DNA of 64,000 nt. Origin: Siphonodentalium dalli. Lineage: Eukaryota; Mollusca; Scaphopoda; Gadilida; Siphonodentaliidae. Made by a program: the position numbers and the translations under genes. The DNA lies in contig CP136068.1 of the NCBI GenBank assembly GCA_032622095.1, positions 131,509,989 through 131,573,988 on the forward strand, read 5' to 3'. Every line of letters starts with the position of its first letter. Position 1 is the stretch's first letter. Below are positions 1 to 10,607 of the stretch, in pieces. Under the pieces are notes generated by a model. It had not been told where the DNA came from. It saw only the letters and a program-made list of their open reading frames with translations, and did not search any database.

Positions 1-250
1 AGAGGCCAAGGAAACAGTCGACGAGCCGACGGTCTCGGGCCAAATTGCAGATGAAGATGGATAACTGTAAAATCAAGAGGCTTTCTGTTGATAATAAGGC
101 AAAATTTCGTCGAAGAACATGTTGATAAATAACAGGTTTCAGGCAATTTTATGCTATAGTTGACAGCAGTTAGCATTATTTTTTCTAAAAATGTTGTTGA
201 TGGAATCTGATTATATGGGGCCATCGAATCAGATTGAGTACCTTTAATAT
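1..250 (+). repeat. dispersed repeat family A, copy 1 (cut by window edge)
   Basis: This stretch matches the reverse complement of 8041-8312 almost end to end, sharing blocks such as 'atcaagaggctttctgttga' and 'gttgataataagg'. Its right end ('ccatcgaatcagattgagta') is also shared with 7155-7290. Three copies in two orientations mark an interspersed repeat. No coding potential is recognised, and its class is unknown. Confidence 0.85.
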
Positions 251-996
251 GTTGGAAAATGGCAAATGGTAATTTCTGGAAAGAACCAGGCTGATATACT
301 TTTGTTTCATATTATTCTGATTAATTTTCTGGGGGTTGGTCCCAAAAAGTTGGCCTGGAAAACAAAAGGCATGGCAACATTTAAACATATAATACACACA
401 TATATCAATATATGTAACAACATGTGTTTCCCATGATACCTGTTGTAATGAGAAAAACACGATGTTAGCCAAATCGTTTGGTAGTATTGATGTAAGACTG
501 TTATATGGAAGCGCAAAAACCAAAATACAAAAATGATATACTTAACTCTAATTTTCAATAAATAAGATAAAAGGAAAGAAACTGTTACTATTAGACGACC
601 TTCCCTCATTAGTTTAGTAATGAACAAGAATTATAACATAATAAATCCAGCTCGCACGTGTCATATGACCGGTTATAAAATAAACCGAGAATCAGCTAAA
701 ATTGGTTTGTTATTCATGGTGGCAACAGGAAGACGACATGGATAAGTCATGTTGCCGCCAGATGACATGTCACTTCTTTTTTTCTTACTATGTCTATGTT
801 TATATTTTATATACCATGTTATGTCATGAAGCGAAGTATTCTGATTCTGATCGCAATCTATTTTGTCTATGTTCAGTGCCAGGTATTCCACAGAGAAGAT
901 GCTCAGTATTTCCATCATTATGGAATTTATTCCTTTCAAGTTTATAGTAAACTATTCTTCTCTGGTTAGAACGAAATGAACTAATGAAAGAAGAAT
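251..996. other. AT-rich non-coding stretch
   Basis: No gene, tandem array or strong inverted repeat was recognised. The short open frames on both strands look like chance frames, with no domain or plausible splice boundaries. Confidence 0.6.
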
Positions 997-1671
997 TTAC
1001 CAGCAGCATACTCCCTCTGTAAACCACATTACCAGCAGCATACTCCCTCTGTAAACCACATTACCAGAAGCATACTCCCTCTGTAAACCACATTACCAGC
1101 AGCATACTCCCTCTGTAAACCACATTACCAGCAGCATACACCCTCTGTAAACCACATTACCAGCAGCATACTCCCTCTGTAAACCACATTACCAGCAGCA
1201 TACTCCCTCTGTAAACCACATTACCAGCAGCATACTCCCTCTGTAAACCACATTGACATGAATTTACCAGCAGCATACTCCCTCTGTAAACCACATTACC
1301 AGCAGCATACTCCCTCTGTAAACCACATTACCAGCAGCATACTCCCTCTGTAAACCACATTGACATGCATTTACCAGCAGCATACTCACTCTGTAAACCA
1401 CATTACCAACAGCATACTCCCTCTGTAAACCACATTTCCAGCAGCATACTCCCTCTGTAAACCACATTACCAGCAGCATACTCCCTCTGTAAACCACATT
1501 ACCAGCAGCATACTCCCTCTGTAAACCACATTACCAGCAGCATACTCCCTCTGTAAACCACATTACCAGCAGCATACTCCCTCTGTAAACCACATTGACA
1601 TGCATTTACCAGCAGCATACGCTCTCTGTAAACCACATTACCAGCAGCATACTTCCTCTGTTAACCACATT
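997..1671. repeat. 32-bp minisatellite, about 21 units
   Basis: The unit reads 'accagcagcatactccctct' followed by 'gtaaaccacatt', 32 bp, repeated head to tail about 21 times with only scattered substitutions. Some units end in an added 'gacatg(a/c)attt' spacer (about 1255, 1365 and 1597), giving a loose higher-order pattern. The last units before 1671 carry more changes (gctctct, cttcctctgttaac), as expected at an array edge. A minus-strand open frame runs through it only because the unit has few stops. 32 is not a multiple of three, so it is not a protein repeat. Confidence 0.95.
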
Positions 1672-2031
1672 GACATTGAGGGGGAATTGAAAGACAAAAA
1701 CATTGCATTCCCAAGAAAGACGGAAGTAAATAAATAAATACATAACTAACTAGCGCCATTGATAAATTATTAAATGCAGCTGTTTTAATTAATTGAATCA
1801 TGGCTTAAATATGTGATGATTGATATATCGAACTATTGGAATCTGTGGTCGATCAAAAGCAAGATATTATCCGACGACGTTCTGACATTGAGTGCTGTGC
1901 AATTTTAATGAACCGTCAAAATTAGTCAAAATGGGAAATTTATTCTCCACATTGTTGAAATTATATGCATCCCAACTCCGACTCCATAACATCCATTGCA
2001 TTCAAGCCTTGAAATAGGGTGTCTGTCATTT
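1672..2031. other. non-coding stretch after the minisatellite
   Basis: Apart from a short TAAA-rich patch near 1728-1742, nothing is recognised here. Confidence 0.5.
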
Positions 2032-2125
2032 GCAGAATGAGGTCCCCCAGAGGGTGAATTTAGTGATGCTACCCCGCATAGCGGGCTAGCATCACCAAAT
2101 TCACCCTATGTGGACCTCATTCTGC
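2032..2125. repeat. imperfect hairpin, about 40 bp arms
   Basis: The arm starting 'gcagaatgaggtcccc' and containing 'agggtgaattt.gtgatgct' is mirrored by 'agcatcaccaaattcaccct...ggacctcattctgc'. The loop is about 17 bp around 'accccgcatagcgggct'. A third partial copy of the arm follows at about 2137-2180. Probably a MITE-like or foldback fragment. Confidence 0.8.
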
Positions 2126-3340
2126 TTACACCTCAGCAGAATGGGGTTCCCAGAGGGTAAATTTGGTATGCTAGCCCGATTGCATTGCAGTATCGCTCCG
2201 CGGCTTTGATACCAACCGCAGAGACGTAGCGACAGGGTGGGTTTGGGAGGTGTCTCACCCACCCCCCACTTTGGTCAAAATTTTCAACAGTTGGAAATTT
2301 CATACCTGACTCAACATTAGTTGGAAATTTCACACCAACAATCAATAGGTTGAAAATGTTCTTGTAGTTTGATTATCAAACAATTTATTGGGGGAATTTA
2401 TTGTTTTTGGACCAATATTTGCATATTTTCCTTCTTTTGGTAAAAAATTTGGACTGAGATGGCCATGAGTTAGAAATTTTCCAACCTTAGGGGGTGTCAG
2501 GTTGGGAATTTCCAACACTTGGAAAGCTTGTGTCCTGGTCCCTCCCCGTGGCCAGTCAAAAACTTCTAGTTAATTTAAGAAAATAATATTGTCCTACATT
2601 TGGTCAAAATTGTCATCAGTTGGAAATTTCCAACTCTATGAATGCTTGGGGCTAGTCTAGATGCTAGGATTTGCGATATTCTTGTTCAGATTTCAAAATT
2701 TTCTCACACCGTGGTCGGCCCGGTGTGTCCTGGTCTCTCCACATGGCCAATAAAAAACTACTAATGAGTTTAAGAAAACAATATTTTACTACATTTGGTT
2801 AAAACTGTTGACTGAAAATTTCCAAACTAAGGGAGAGTATGAGGTTTGAAATTTCCAACACTATGAAAGCTTGAGGTCAGTCTAGATGGTAGAATTTTGC
2901 GATTTTCTTGTTTAGTTTTCAAAATTTTCTCACACCAGGCCGAACAACCATGGTCGGCCCGGTGTGTCCTGGTCTATTAATTGCCCGTGGTCGTGTGCAT
3001 TTGTCTGGAATTAGACCACTAGATGTTAGGATTTGTGCAATTTTCAAGTTCAAAATATATGAATAATAACATACCGGGTAGATAGAACCATGGTTTATAA
3101 ATAGGCTATTAGGCCTGTGAACACTTAGGTGTAAGGAGGGAATGATTATGCAAAACATTTGGTCGTTTTTTTATTCAAGGGGGAGGTCTGCAAATGGAAT
3201 TATGCAAAACCTTGTCTCTGGTTTGATTCAAGGTGGGGGGGGGGGGTGCAATTGGAATTATCAAGGTGGACAACCCCCCAAATGGACACCCTATAGCCAC
3301 GTCCCTGGTCCAACCGCATATGCCAAGTAGCTTATGAGCA
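2126..3340. repeat. diverged repeat block with 'ttggaaatttccaa' motifs and a local tandem duplication
   Basis: About 2560-2745 and 2746-2960 are diverged direct copies of one unit, sharing 'tttaagaaaa.aatatt', 'gaaatttccaa' and 'tttctcacacc..ggtcggcc'. The block ends with a poly-G run near 3234-3247. A related stretch, including the poly-G run and 'gcagttggcctgaaatttga', recurs at about 34070-34330. No coding sequence is recognised. Confidence 0.65.
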
Positions 3341-3366
3341 TGTAAGAAATGGGTGATCATTTGCTT

Positions 3367-3479
3367 GCGTTCCATAGAGTATGGATGCAAGTTGGCCTGG
3401 GATTTATGTGCAACGCGAAAGCGTTCCACGCAACAATGTCAGACCAACTTGCATCCGTACTCCATGCATGGAACGCAAC
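3367..3479. repeat. inverted repeat, about 30 bp arms
   Basis: The left arm 'tgcgttccatagagtatgga' continuing 'tgcaagttgg' (to 3396) is mirrored by 'ccaacttgcatcc' through 'catggaacgca' (3446-3479). Further 'gatgcaagttg' copies lie nearby at about 3577 and 3604. Likely a small foldback element. Confidence 0.75.
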
Positions 3480-3713
3480 AAAATCAACATCCATTACTTA
3501 TATTTACACTAAACGGAGTCAACTGGCAGATTAGAAGAGAATTAATCGCACATTTCTAACGTTATTCTCGTGACTTGATGCAAGTTGCGTCTACACAAAA
3601 ATAGATGCAAGTTGGCAAACTCCACGCATGGTTTACCTCCCTTGATGACTCGATAAGAAATGAAGTACGACTGGTGCGCTCTGGTAGAGATTGGCAAGTC
3701 GGGGTCAGCGCAC

Positions 3714-3730
3714 GACGTCATGTGACGTAA
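3714..3730 (+). promoter_or_regulatory. possible CRE/ATF-like sites upstream of the lectin first exon
   Basis: GACGTCA and TGACGTAA occur within 17 bp, ending 26 bp before the candidate ATG at 3757. Such octamers bind CREB/ATF factors in animals. There is no TATA box at the expected distance and no transcript evidence, so this is a weak candidate. Confidence 0.2.
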
Positions 3731-3756
3731 TTTCGACCAACCAACGTCCTGTATTC

Positions 3757-3919
3757 ATGTTCCACAACGCGAATGTATGTGTGAGTGTGAATATAATGTT
3801 TTGGCAGTTGTTTGCTGTACTTCTTCACCTTCCAAATGTGAAGTGTCCACGCAGTACAGGAAATAAAGATTGTATATTTTTTCTTCCACATCTATTTCAG
3901 AACCAGAGCTTGGTTGCAG
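3757..3919 (+). CDS. candidate first exon of C-type lectin gene (signal peptide)
   Basis: An open segment holds two in-frame ATGs (3757 and 3796). The shorter start reads MFWQLFAVLLHLPNVKC, a hydrophobic run that could act as a secretion signal. The segment ends at a good donor, GCAG|GTATGA (GT at 3920-3921), after one base of a codon (phase 1). The lectin exon at 5165 begins with the other two bases, so joining them keeps the frame and gives a Gly-Cys-Pro start to the lectin domain. This is inference from splice phase and hydrophobicity. The signal lacks a basic n-region, and the exon could instead start at the acceptor-like 'tatttcag' at 3893-3900 or belong to nothing. Confidence 0.4.
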
Positions 3920-3935
3920 GTATGAATCCGATGTG

Positions 3936-4108
3936 CACACACACTCCTGTTCGGGAACTTGTGATAAGTTTATATACTGTATAAACCAGCATATCACCCA
4001 CAACGACAAAGCTGTATTACAGCACACACACTCCTGTTCGGGAACTTGTGATAAGTTTATATACTGTATAAACCAGCATATCACCCACAACGACAAAGCT
4101 GTATTACA
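3936..4108. repeat. 87-bp direct duplication
   Basis: Two nearly identical 87-bp copies run head to tail, from 'cacacactcctgttcgggaa' to 'gacaaagctgtattacag'. 87 is divisible by three, so both strands keep open frames; one repeats a 29-residue unit with three cysteines. In the preferred gene model it lies just inside intron 1 of the lectin gene. Its few differences suggest a recent duplication. Confidence 0.9.
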
Positions 4109-4763
4109 AATTTAGTCCTATTAAGGCTTAATAATTCATACCCAACAACCAACACAATAGTATCATAGGAGTTGTTCGTTATAAAAGCGAGAAAAATATA
4201 GATAACAAATAAAAATTGAACAAGACAGTCAATGACTGTGGTGTCTTTCACCAGACTATAAAGACAGAGGCGGCTGCGACCCCCGAAGACTACAAGAGTC
4301 ATTTCTTGTCAAATGTACTTCAAAATAAGTAGTTAGAACTATACACTCAGCTTAGAAATTAAAGTGTTCAAATTGACATATATACACATTTTTAATTCAA
4401 TTAATTTGAGTGCAGAACTTGCAGTTTACTATTAATAATGTTTGAAGTCATAATTGCTACTCTCTTGCATAGGAAATTAAAAACTTCAATTTATACATTT
4501 TAAGATTCTTTTAGGCTTAGAATGGGCTCAACTAGCCTAATATTCAAGTCTCTTCTCCGTCGATGTAATATCTTTGTGCTCTGTCACTTTTGGAGGGTAG
4601 TTGTCCATCAAGAGTGTCAGAGTTCCATTACCCAAGCATTGTTCATTTTTACCTCTCTGGAGTTATGGGTTGCCTATTTCACCACCTTTCCAAAAGGGGT
4701 AAATTATAAGCACCCCATGTGGGTCGTCTTCGCCCCTCCTGGGTGAGAATGTGTATCTCCCAC
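4109..4763. other. intronic or intergenic stretch
   Basis: It lies in the proposed first intron of the lectin gene. No repeat structure or coding motif was recognised. Confidence 0.5.
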
Positions 4764-5035
4764 TGAGTGACAAATTATTCTTCGACAGGGATGTACTTGA
4801 CTCCTGTTGAGAGACACATATTGTTCTTCGACGGGGATGCAGTTGACTCCCGTTTAGGGACAAATTGTTCTTCGACATGAGGTACTTGACACCCCCCCCC
4901 CCCCACTGAGTGACAAATTGTTCAACAGGGCAACAGGGATGAACTTGACTCGCATGAGGGACAAATTGTTCTTCGACATGGAGGTACTTGACCCCCCTCC
5001 CCCGATGAGGGACAAATTTTTCTTCGGCTGCTAAC
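4764..5035. repeat. degenerate minisatellite, about 40-60 bp units
   Basis: The core 'gacaaattgttcttcgacag' recurs about six times, each followed by 'ggggatg.acttgactcc' and a C-rich stretch (poly-C near 4891-4905). Units vary in length. It ends about 130 bp before the lectin exon. Confidence 0.8.
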
Positions 5036-5164
5036 CCTCCGATGGAGAGGAAAGTTAGCCTTATGGAGGGGTGTTTAAATAATACACCTCAAGGTATGCA
5101 ACTATTGCCTCCCCGTGGAGCAATATTACATCTGCACTATTTATAGTATGCAACTCCCTTTCAG

Positions 5165-5356
5165 GTTGTCCGGGAAACGCTGGGTACAACCTTGTGACGA
5201 TAGCCGGGATCAGTCTATGCTATAAATATGAAGCCGAGATGTTGGGCAACTATCAGGCCAAGGCTCGATGTCAGGAAGATGGTGGCCATCTTGTCGGTAT
5301 ACCGAACGAGAACATCTACAACTTCCTGGTCAACATAGCAAGGAAAGAAGATTCTA
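5165..5356 (+). CDS. C-type lectin-like domain, N-terminal half (exon)
   Basis: The exon lies between an acceptor after a pyrimidine-rich stretch (ccctttcag, AG at 5163-5164) and a donor GTGAGT at 5357. It encodes the first half of a C-type lectin fold: a CPG start, then GYN, LCYKYEAE, a YQAKARCQEDGGHLVGIPN block and NFLVNIA. Three cysteines of the long-form fold (CP, LCY, RCQ) and the hydrophobic core pattern before GGHL are present. Both boundaries are phase 1. The partner half is the exon at 8652-8863, where phase also matches. Family members are usually secreted or membrane-bound and bind carbohydrate or other ligands, often in immunity or shell and mucus biology. The ligand cannot be told here. 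Confidence 0.9.
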
Positions 5357-5585
5357 GTGAGTTCAAGTTTTGCAACTCAGATGTAAACACTGAACCAATA
5401 AATATATTTATTAATCAGCTATATAGGTTATCGGCCACAATAAGTAGAAAGCTGTCCGCATCCTAAGTAACAAAAGTCAGCCTATAAGTGGAAACACGGC
5501 AAATAATTTTAAAAAGTCGGCCAATAAATAGAACAGCAGCCAATAAATCAACTGTAATGTAAATGACGTCATACGTATTTAGCTC

Positions 5586-5845
5586 GATCGGCAAAGAATA
5601 TATGCCCTATCACTAATTCGCGGCCATTTTGGATCCACCAGGTCCGGTTGCGTGGTTTCATAGATTCATCCAGCCCCGGTTGCGTGGTTTCAGTGCTACA
5701 GGTCAAAGTTTTGGAGTAGCATTTCCATATATGGAGCTTTTGAATTAATCATTTTACTTAAATGGAAATTTAAGTAAAAACACGGAACCGGACCTGGTGG
5801 ATTCAAAATGGCCGCGAGTCAGTGATAGGGCATATTGGGTCGACG
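5586..5845. mobile_element. MITE-like element, about 55-bp terminal inverted repeats
   Basis: 'atatgccctatcact', 'cgcggccattttg' and 'ccaccaggtccgg' on the left (about 5599-5655) reappear reversed at about 5776-5835. The roughly 120-bp interior contains a duplicated 'ggttgcgtggtttca'. No ORF is present. It sits in the second intron of the lectin gene. Confidence 0.8.
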
Positions 5846-6392
5846 GAAGATAGATTACAGCAAACTCCAGGCAGAGTTATCTCCCACCGCTCCGCTGAGA
5901 TACCACTGCCACAAGGACATTCGGTAAGGATATCTGACATGAGCTTAGTTCTTATGTTTTAGGATTAAAATTGTCAATGTATGGCTCAGTTCATATTATT
6001 ATTACCAATACCAAAATAATTACCATTGTAGCAAACTGTTGGTGGCAAAATAAGATAATAGCTGACTAAATATAGTTCCAACGATATATAAAAATAGATG
6101 TATCGGTCCGCAAAATACCACCATTCCGGCAGTGATCTATTGCAGTGATAACGGAGAAGGCGCGGCGTGGAGTTTGAGATTACAGTTGCTCTTGTGTGAA
6201 TTACGGTACGGACTGTCACTGTTTTTGGGAGTAAATATACTTGGATTAACTACAGGTATCCGTATCAATATAATTCCCATGGGGAAACAGGCAGTAGTGT
6301 GAAGAAATAAATTGCTGGAATAATTGTTAATTTAATAAAGCACACAATGGTATATATCTATGTTAAATATATTCATTCATTCCTGTGAATAC

Positions 6393-6522
6393 TTATTAAT
6401 TGTTTGTTTCCACATTGACCGAGTTATGAGGCCTCGGTCTGTCGTATTAGCCTTCGGCCTCAGGCCAATTCGCCAGACCTCGGCCTCATATCTCGGCCAA
6501 TATGGAAACAACAAATTAATAA
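6393..6522. mobile_element. palindromic MITE, about 45-bp arms
   Basis: The left arm 'ttattaattgtttgtttcca' and its continuation '.ttg.ccgag.tatgaggcc' is mirrored at the right end by 'ggcctcatatctcggccaa' and 'ggaaacaacaaattaataa'. The centre is GC-rich. It is non-coding and intronic. Confidence 0.8.
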
Positions 6523-7154
6523 CATATAGTAGTATTTTTATTGGATGGCTTCGGGTGACGTGGATGTGACTTTTGTTGAACTTCCGCTCAACATTCTTAT
6601 GACGGTGAATTGGTTGTGTGATATTTCCAGACTTATATACTTATTGCGAGACTTACTGTGAACGGGTTGCTAAAACCTGCTGCCTAATTTGTTAATTGCA
6701 TTGAAATCACAGTGTATATTGTTATCATGCCTTTTATATTAAAATCCCCTTTCCTCAAGACATAAGTATATAATGCAACAGATGGTAGTATCGGCTGATG
6801 TGACGCCGTGTAATAAATGTCAACTGATGCCTGTGTAACACCGCCCAACCCCTGCCACCACGTCCATGAATAGTCTCATTCGAGACCGCATATCACTGAC
6901 TTCATGTAAACATTGTCAGCTACTAATGATATCCAACTGTGATTCGCCGAAGAAACTCTCTCCCATACCAAAATCCTGTTAATTAATGAATCGTTCCTAG
7001 CAAAAAAAATGTTAGGAACACAATAACATAATTATGCACTGTTCTAGAAAACGTCCCTATATATAATACCAGCAGGGTCACCCGGCATTGCCCATGTTAA
7101 AGTGATGTGAAACCCTCTGCTGTAGATATTTGTTGGGGATAGATGATACTCTTT
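6523..7154. other. intronic stretch
   Basis: No gene is recognised. A short segment near 7095-7110 ('taaagtgatgtgaaac') resembles the start of the dispersed repeats at 12468 and 13891. Confidence 0.5.
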
Positions 7155-7290
7155 CTCAAATACTATAGTTGACTGGTTTTATTTTTGGGCAATTAATCGA
7201 TTCTGATAACTGGAGCAGCATTTAGAAAAACATTGTTGTTGTTGGAATCTGATGATATGGGGGACCATCGAATCAGATTGAGTACCTAGC
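7155..7290 (+). repeat. dispersed repeat family A, copy 2 (partial)
   Basis: It shares 'actatagttgac', 'gggcaattaatcgattctga' and 'accatcgaatcagattgagt' with copies at 1-250 and (reversed) 8041-8312. It is truncated relative to both and lies in lectin intron 2. Confidence 0.85.
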
Positions 7291-8040
7291 TTTAAGCTCA
7301 ATTATTTATAAATGTCAATTTGACTTCCCATATACATGTACATGTATGTTTGGTCTTTTTAATAAAGTACCTCAAGATAATATAGGAAAATAAAAAAAAC
7401 AAACATCGCATCAAAATCAACACCAGTGACGTTGTAGATATGTTGTAGTATAAGTTATTAATTCGTTGTACTTAGTTAATCATTATAGGACAATTTACAG
7501 TCATATAGAACCACAGGTATTTGGCCAAAAAAAATAAAATAAAAATATATAAAGGCAAGTATCAAGGCTGATAGTGAAAATAGGAGGTCAAAAATCATCC
7601 TCACAAATTTTTTTTAACAAATTGTTCTGGAATTCAAGCATTATGTGCCCAAGTAATCATATGTTTTGTTAAAGTTTAGCTTTCCGTCGTACTTTAAACA
7701 AGTGAGCATAGAAAATCATTCGAAGTGTCAATGAAATTTATTTTTTGGTACCCCGAAACGTCCGTCCAATGAAAAATCAAATAATCCAACCCATAAATCA
7801 CCGAAATCTATACTATTATCATCAAACTAAATAGCCCTATTGTCAAACAGATGTTGTTTCATGAAGTACAGCTTATTTTGGGGTGGTATTCAACATACAT
7901 CGAGTTTAATAACGATTTATGTCTTTTCAACTTTATTGAGGAATTAAAAAGTAATTTGCCAAAAAATTTGCCAAATGAAAATATTTTTTTGCCAAATGTG
8001 AATTATTTTTGCCATTGGCAAATTTGGCAAGTGGCAGCGC
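7291..8040. other. AT-rich intronic stretch
   Basis: No coding motif is seen. Near 7955-8035 a low-complexity run alternates 'ttgccaaatg' and 'tttttgcca' blocks. Confidence 0.5.
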
Positions 8041-8312
8041 GAACCCTGTCCCCGTATAATCAGACTCCAACAACAACATTTTTAGAAATGCTGCTTCAGT
8101 TATCAGAATCGATTAGTTGCCCAAAAATGTTGACCACAGTCAACTATAGTATAAACTTGCCCGAAACGTGTAATTTATCAACATGTTGTTCGAAGAAATT
8201 TGACCTTATTATCAACAGAAAGCCTCTTGATTTTAGTGTTATTCATCTTCATCCGCAATTTGGCCCGAGGCCGTCGGCTCGACGACTGTCTACTGGGCCA
8301 CTATTAATTCTC
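8041..8312 (-). repeat. dispersed repeat family A, copy 3
   Basis: This is the reverse complement of 1-250 with scattered substitutions. The long open frame crossing it comes from the repeat, not from a host gene. It lies in lectin intron 2, upstream of the last exon. Confidence 0.9.
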
Positions 8313-8651
8313 GATGGTGAAAAATAATATATTTCAAAAATTGATATCTAATAACTCTGAGCCTCGGTAGGTGGGTTCCTCGACTCGAATCAAATATATT
8401 TTAACCCCTGAATCCAAATAAATAGTAATTAAGGGGTGCTTAATCGAATTATCCATCTTAACATCAAACACCCATTACGATAGCCGGGAAGTGTTGTGAA
8501 TAACGTGGCACCTCGAAGAATATCCCACGCTTTTGTATCTACAGGTGGAGTGGAACTTACAAGGTGCTGTGCTTCAGCATGCTTGCTCCAACCAAAGCCT
8601 TTAATGTATTATCAGAGATTGTATCTGACATAATAATATTGTCAATTTCAG

Positions 8652-8863
8652 CTGATGTCTGGGTGGATGGACAAGATTACGCCATTGAGGGACGTTGGGT
8701 CACATGGGACAACAAACCGATACCTTATTTTCCTACAAACTCCAGCTTAAACGACGGTGCCGGGCAGCAGTGTATGAGAATTCGATATTTCGAGTCAGAA
8801 TATACTTTGCATGATATTGTATGCACTAATGTGTATGCGTCTTTTTGTGAGATTAAACCATGA
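8652..8863 (+). CDS. C-type lectin-like domain, C-terminal half (last exon)
   Basis: The exon opens after 'gtcaatttcag' (AG at 8650-8651), in phase 1, matching the donor at 5357. It encodes DVWVDGQD, EGRWVTWDNKPIP, then NSSLNDGAGQQCMRIRY, LHDIVC and YASFCEIKP before TGA at 8861-8863. This is the second half of a C-type lectin fold, with the three remaining cysteines (QQC, IVC, SFC). The canonical calcium-site tripeptide (EPN or QPD) and the WND motif are not intact: WND is replaced by LHD. Classical calcium-dependent sugar binding is therefore doubtful. Together with exon 5165-5356 it makes a domain of about 134 residues and a total protein of about 175-190 residues. Confidence 0.88.
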
Positions 8864-9339
8864 AACACAATCCTCGTTGTCAACCAGAGCATTTCGAACC
8901 TTATCCAAGTAATTTCAGTAAATATCTTATTCACATACATGTATATACCATTTTTAGTTGTCAGAACATTTGATGAAAATCCGAACATCTAATCATATTA
9001 GGTTACCAAACGAAAATCTAACAACAGTGAAAACAACTTCAAAATATGTGGTGTTTTATGGGATGAATTCCATTTTGTTTTAGAACATGACGCAATTGAA
9101 GACATCAGAGAGAAACACATCCCACAATATTAAAAGGAGATATCCAGTTAGAGAGAAATTCCACGATGTACTCACTATAATTATGTAACGTGGCAATACT
9201 GAAACGAGTTTGTATATTCCTAAAACTTGCATTCAAAATGATAAAATTAGAGGAAGCAGTGAAGCTGGAGGTACAGAACATAACATAAAGAGGTATTGGC
9301 ATATCCGTTATGTTGTGTAAAACCTGTTTCATTGTTGAA
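8864..9339. other. 3' flank of lectin gene
   Basis: It probably includes the 3' untranslated region, but no convincing polyadenylation signal is placed close to the stop codon. Nothing else is recognised. Confidence 0.4.
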
Positions 9340-9570
9340 AACGAATTATGACATTCCTGTGTGTTTGGACTTGTGTGTGTATTCATGGCGATTCATTTTC
9401 CAAATGGAACAGTTTATATCTTTTCCACGAAATCACCAAGTTTTTTGTCTTAGGACAAAAAATCTTGAAAATGTGATAAGAGTGATGTAACACTATCCCA
9501 TAACAGCTGGTCATCCGTGAGTATGTCAAATATAAATTATTGTATAATTCCAGGAACCATTATCTCATTT
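9340..9570 (+). mobile_element. LTR-element remnant: internal 3' end plus start of an LTR
   Basis: 9340-9485 matches, in reverse, 17483-17680, including 'acaaaaaatcttgaaaa' just before the LTR. At 9486 a TGTAACACTATCCC sequence begins. It is shared with the reverse complement of 10520-10607 for about 85 bp, through 'ccaggaaccattatctc', after which similarity fades. The purine-rich bases before 9486 could be a polypurine tract. No coding sequence of the element is seen. Confidence 0.6.
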
Positions 9571-10104
9571 GATATTAGAATAGTTAGAAAATAGACATCG
9601 TGGATAAATAAAACAAACAACAGCATCTTCACCATCGGCTTCAGTCTCTTGAATAGAATTACATTTTATTTTGAAGTGTTTTTCCTCAAAATGTGTCTAC
9701 ATTGTTTACACGACGTTCTCATAGCAACGACATCACTTTCAACTTTTACAGCAGTGCGGAACATGAAGCTGACATCTTCTACATTGATACCGTATCTATA
9801 TTTTTATCGTGTGTAAAAATATAAATAAAAACAATTTCTGGTCAAGGCCGCTCTTCTAAGTACCCTAGTACAGAGATCATGATACACCAGTTCAAATAAT
9901 GTGAACTGTTTCAAGTTCCAACAGCGAAGTTTACAACATAATAAAAAGTGCAGCTAATATACTTCTTAGTTAATATCGATCCTCTGGAAACACTTGATTC
10001 CACAGTGTATGTGAATATCTCAGCTCGAGATTGCATGAATATGCCACTTTGTTGAGTCGAGTTTGGTTGGCATCTTTACAGTCATGAATTTTCTCACGGG
10101 TACT
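9571..10104. other. AT-rich stretch
   Basis: It may contain the diverged remainder of the LTR that begins at 9486, but no defined end is recognised. No gene. Confidence 0.4.
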
Positions 10105-10607
10105 TGTAGCACTCCCAGGTTCCCTTTTCACTAAATAAGAACTCTTAGACAAGATGACATTTATCCAATACAAGTAAACATGTACACGAGCAGTCACAGA
10201 GCTAAATGCATTACAACTTCTCTCTAAGTGTGAGTGGAAGGTAATCTCCAAAATTTTGGGGAATCTGGAATACTCTAAACTGAATTACTTTGTCTCAACT
10301 TTCAGTCATACTGATTGGTCAAGACAGGAGACAATGGACCTTTGCACAGAGGTATGATGATTCATTATGACGCACACTGAAACACAGGCTTCTAATAAGC
10401 TTACTGATTTCAAATTTCCCCTTTAGGAATAATTTTATCACACACGTGCTATGCAGGCAAAGAGTCGCAGATGATCATTAAATTTACAACTGAAATGCAA
10501 TCTCCTTTTGGACACTTTAATAAGGAGAGATAATGGTTCCTGGCATTATAACAAAAATTATATTTGATTTACTCACTGCTAACCAGCTGCTATGGGATAG
10601 TGTTACA
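10105..10607 (-). mobile_element. solo LTR, 503 bp, TACT target duplication
   Basis: The plus strand begins TGTAGCACTCCCAGG and ends ATAGTGTTACA, the terminal signature of the LTR family at 16997 and 41917. In the minus reading it starts TGTAACACT. The 4 bp on each side are TACT (10101-10104 and 10608-10611), consistent with a target-site duplication. No internal region adjoins it, so it is a solo LTR left by recombination. Confidence 0.7.

Noticed and set aside
997-1671. Regular 32-bp repeats resembling a CRISPR array
   Set aside because: Units abut directly with no unique spacers, there are no cas genes, and the rest of the window is clearly animal nuclear DNA.
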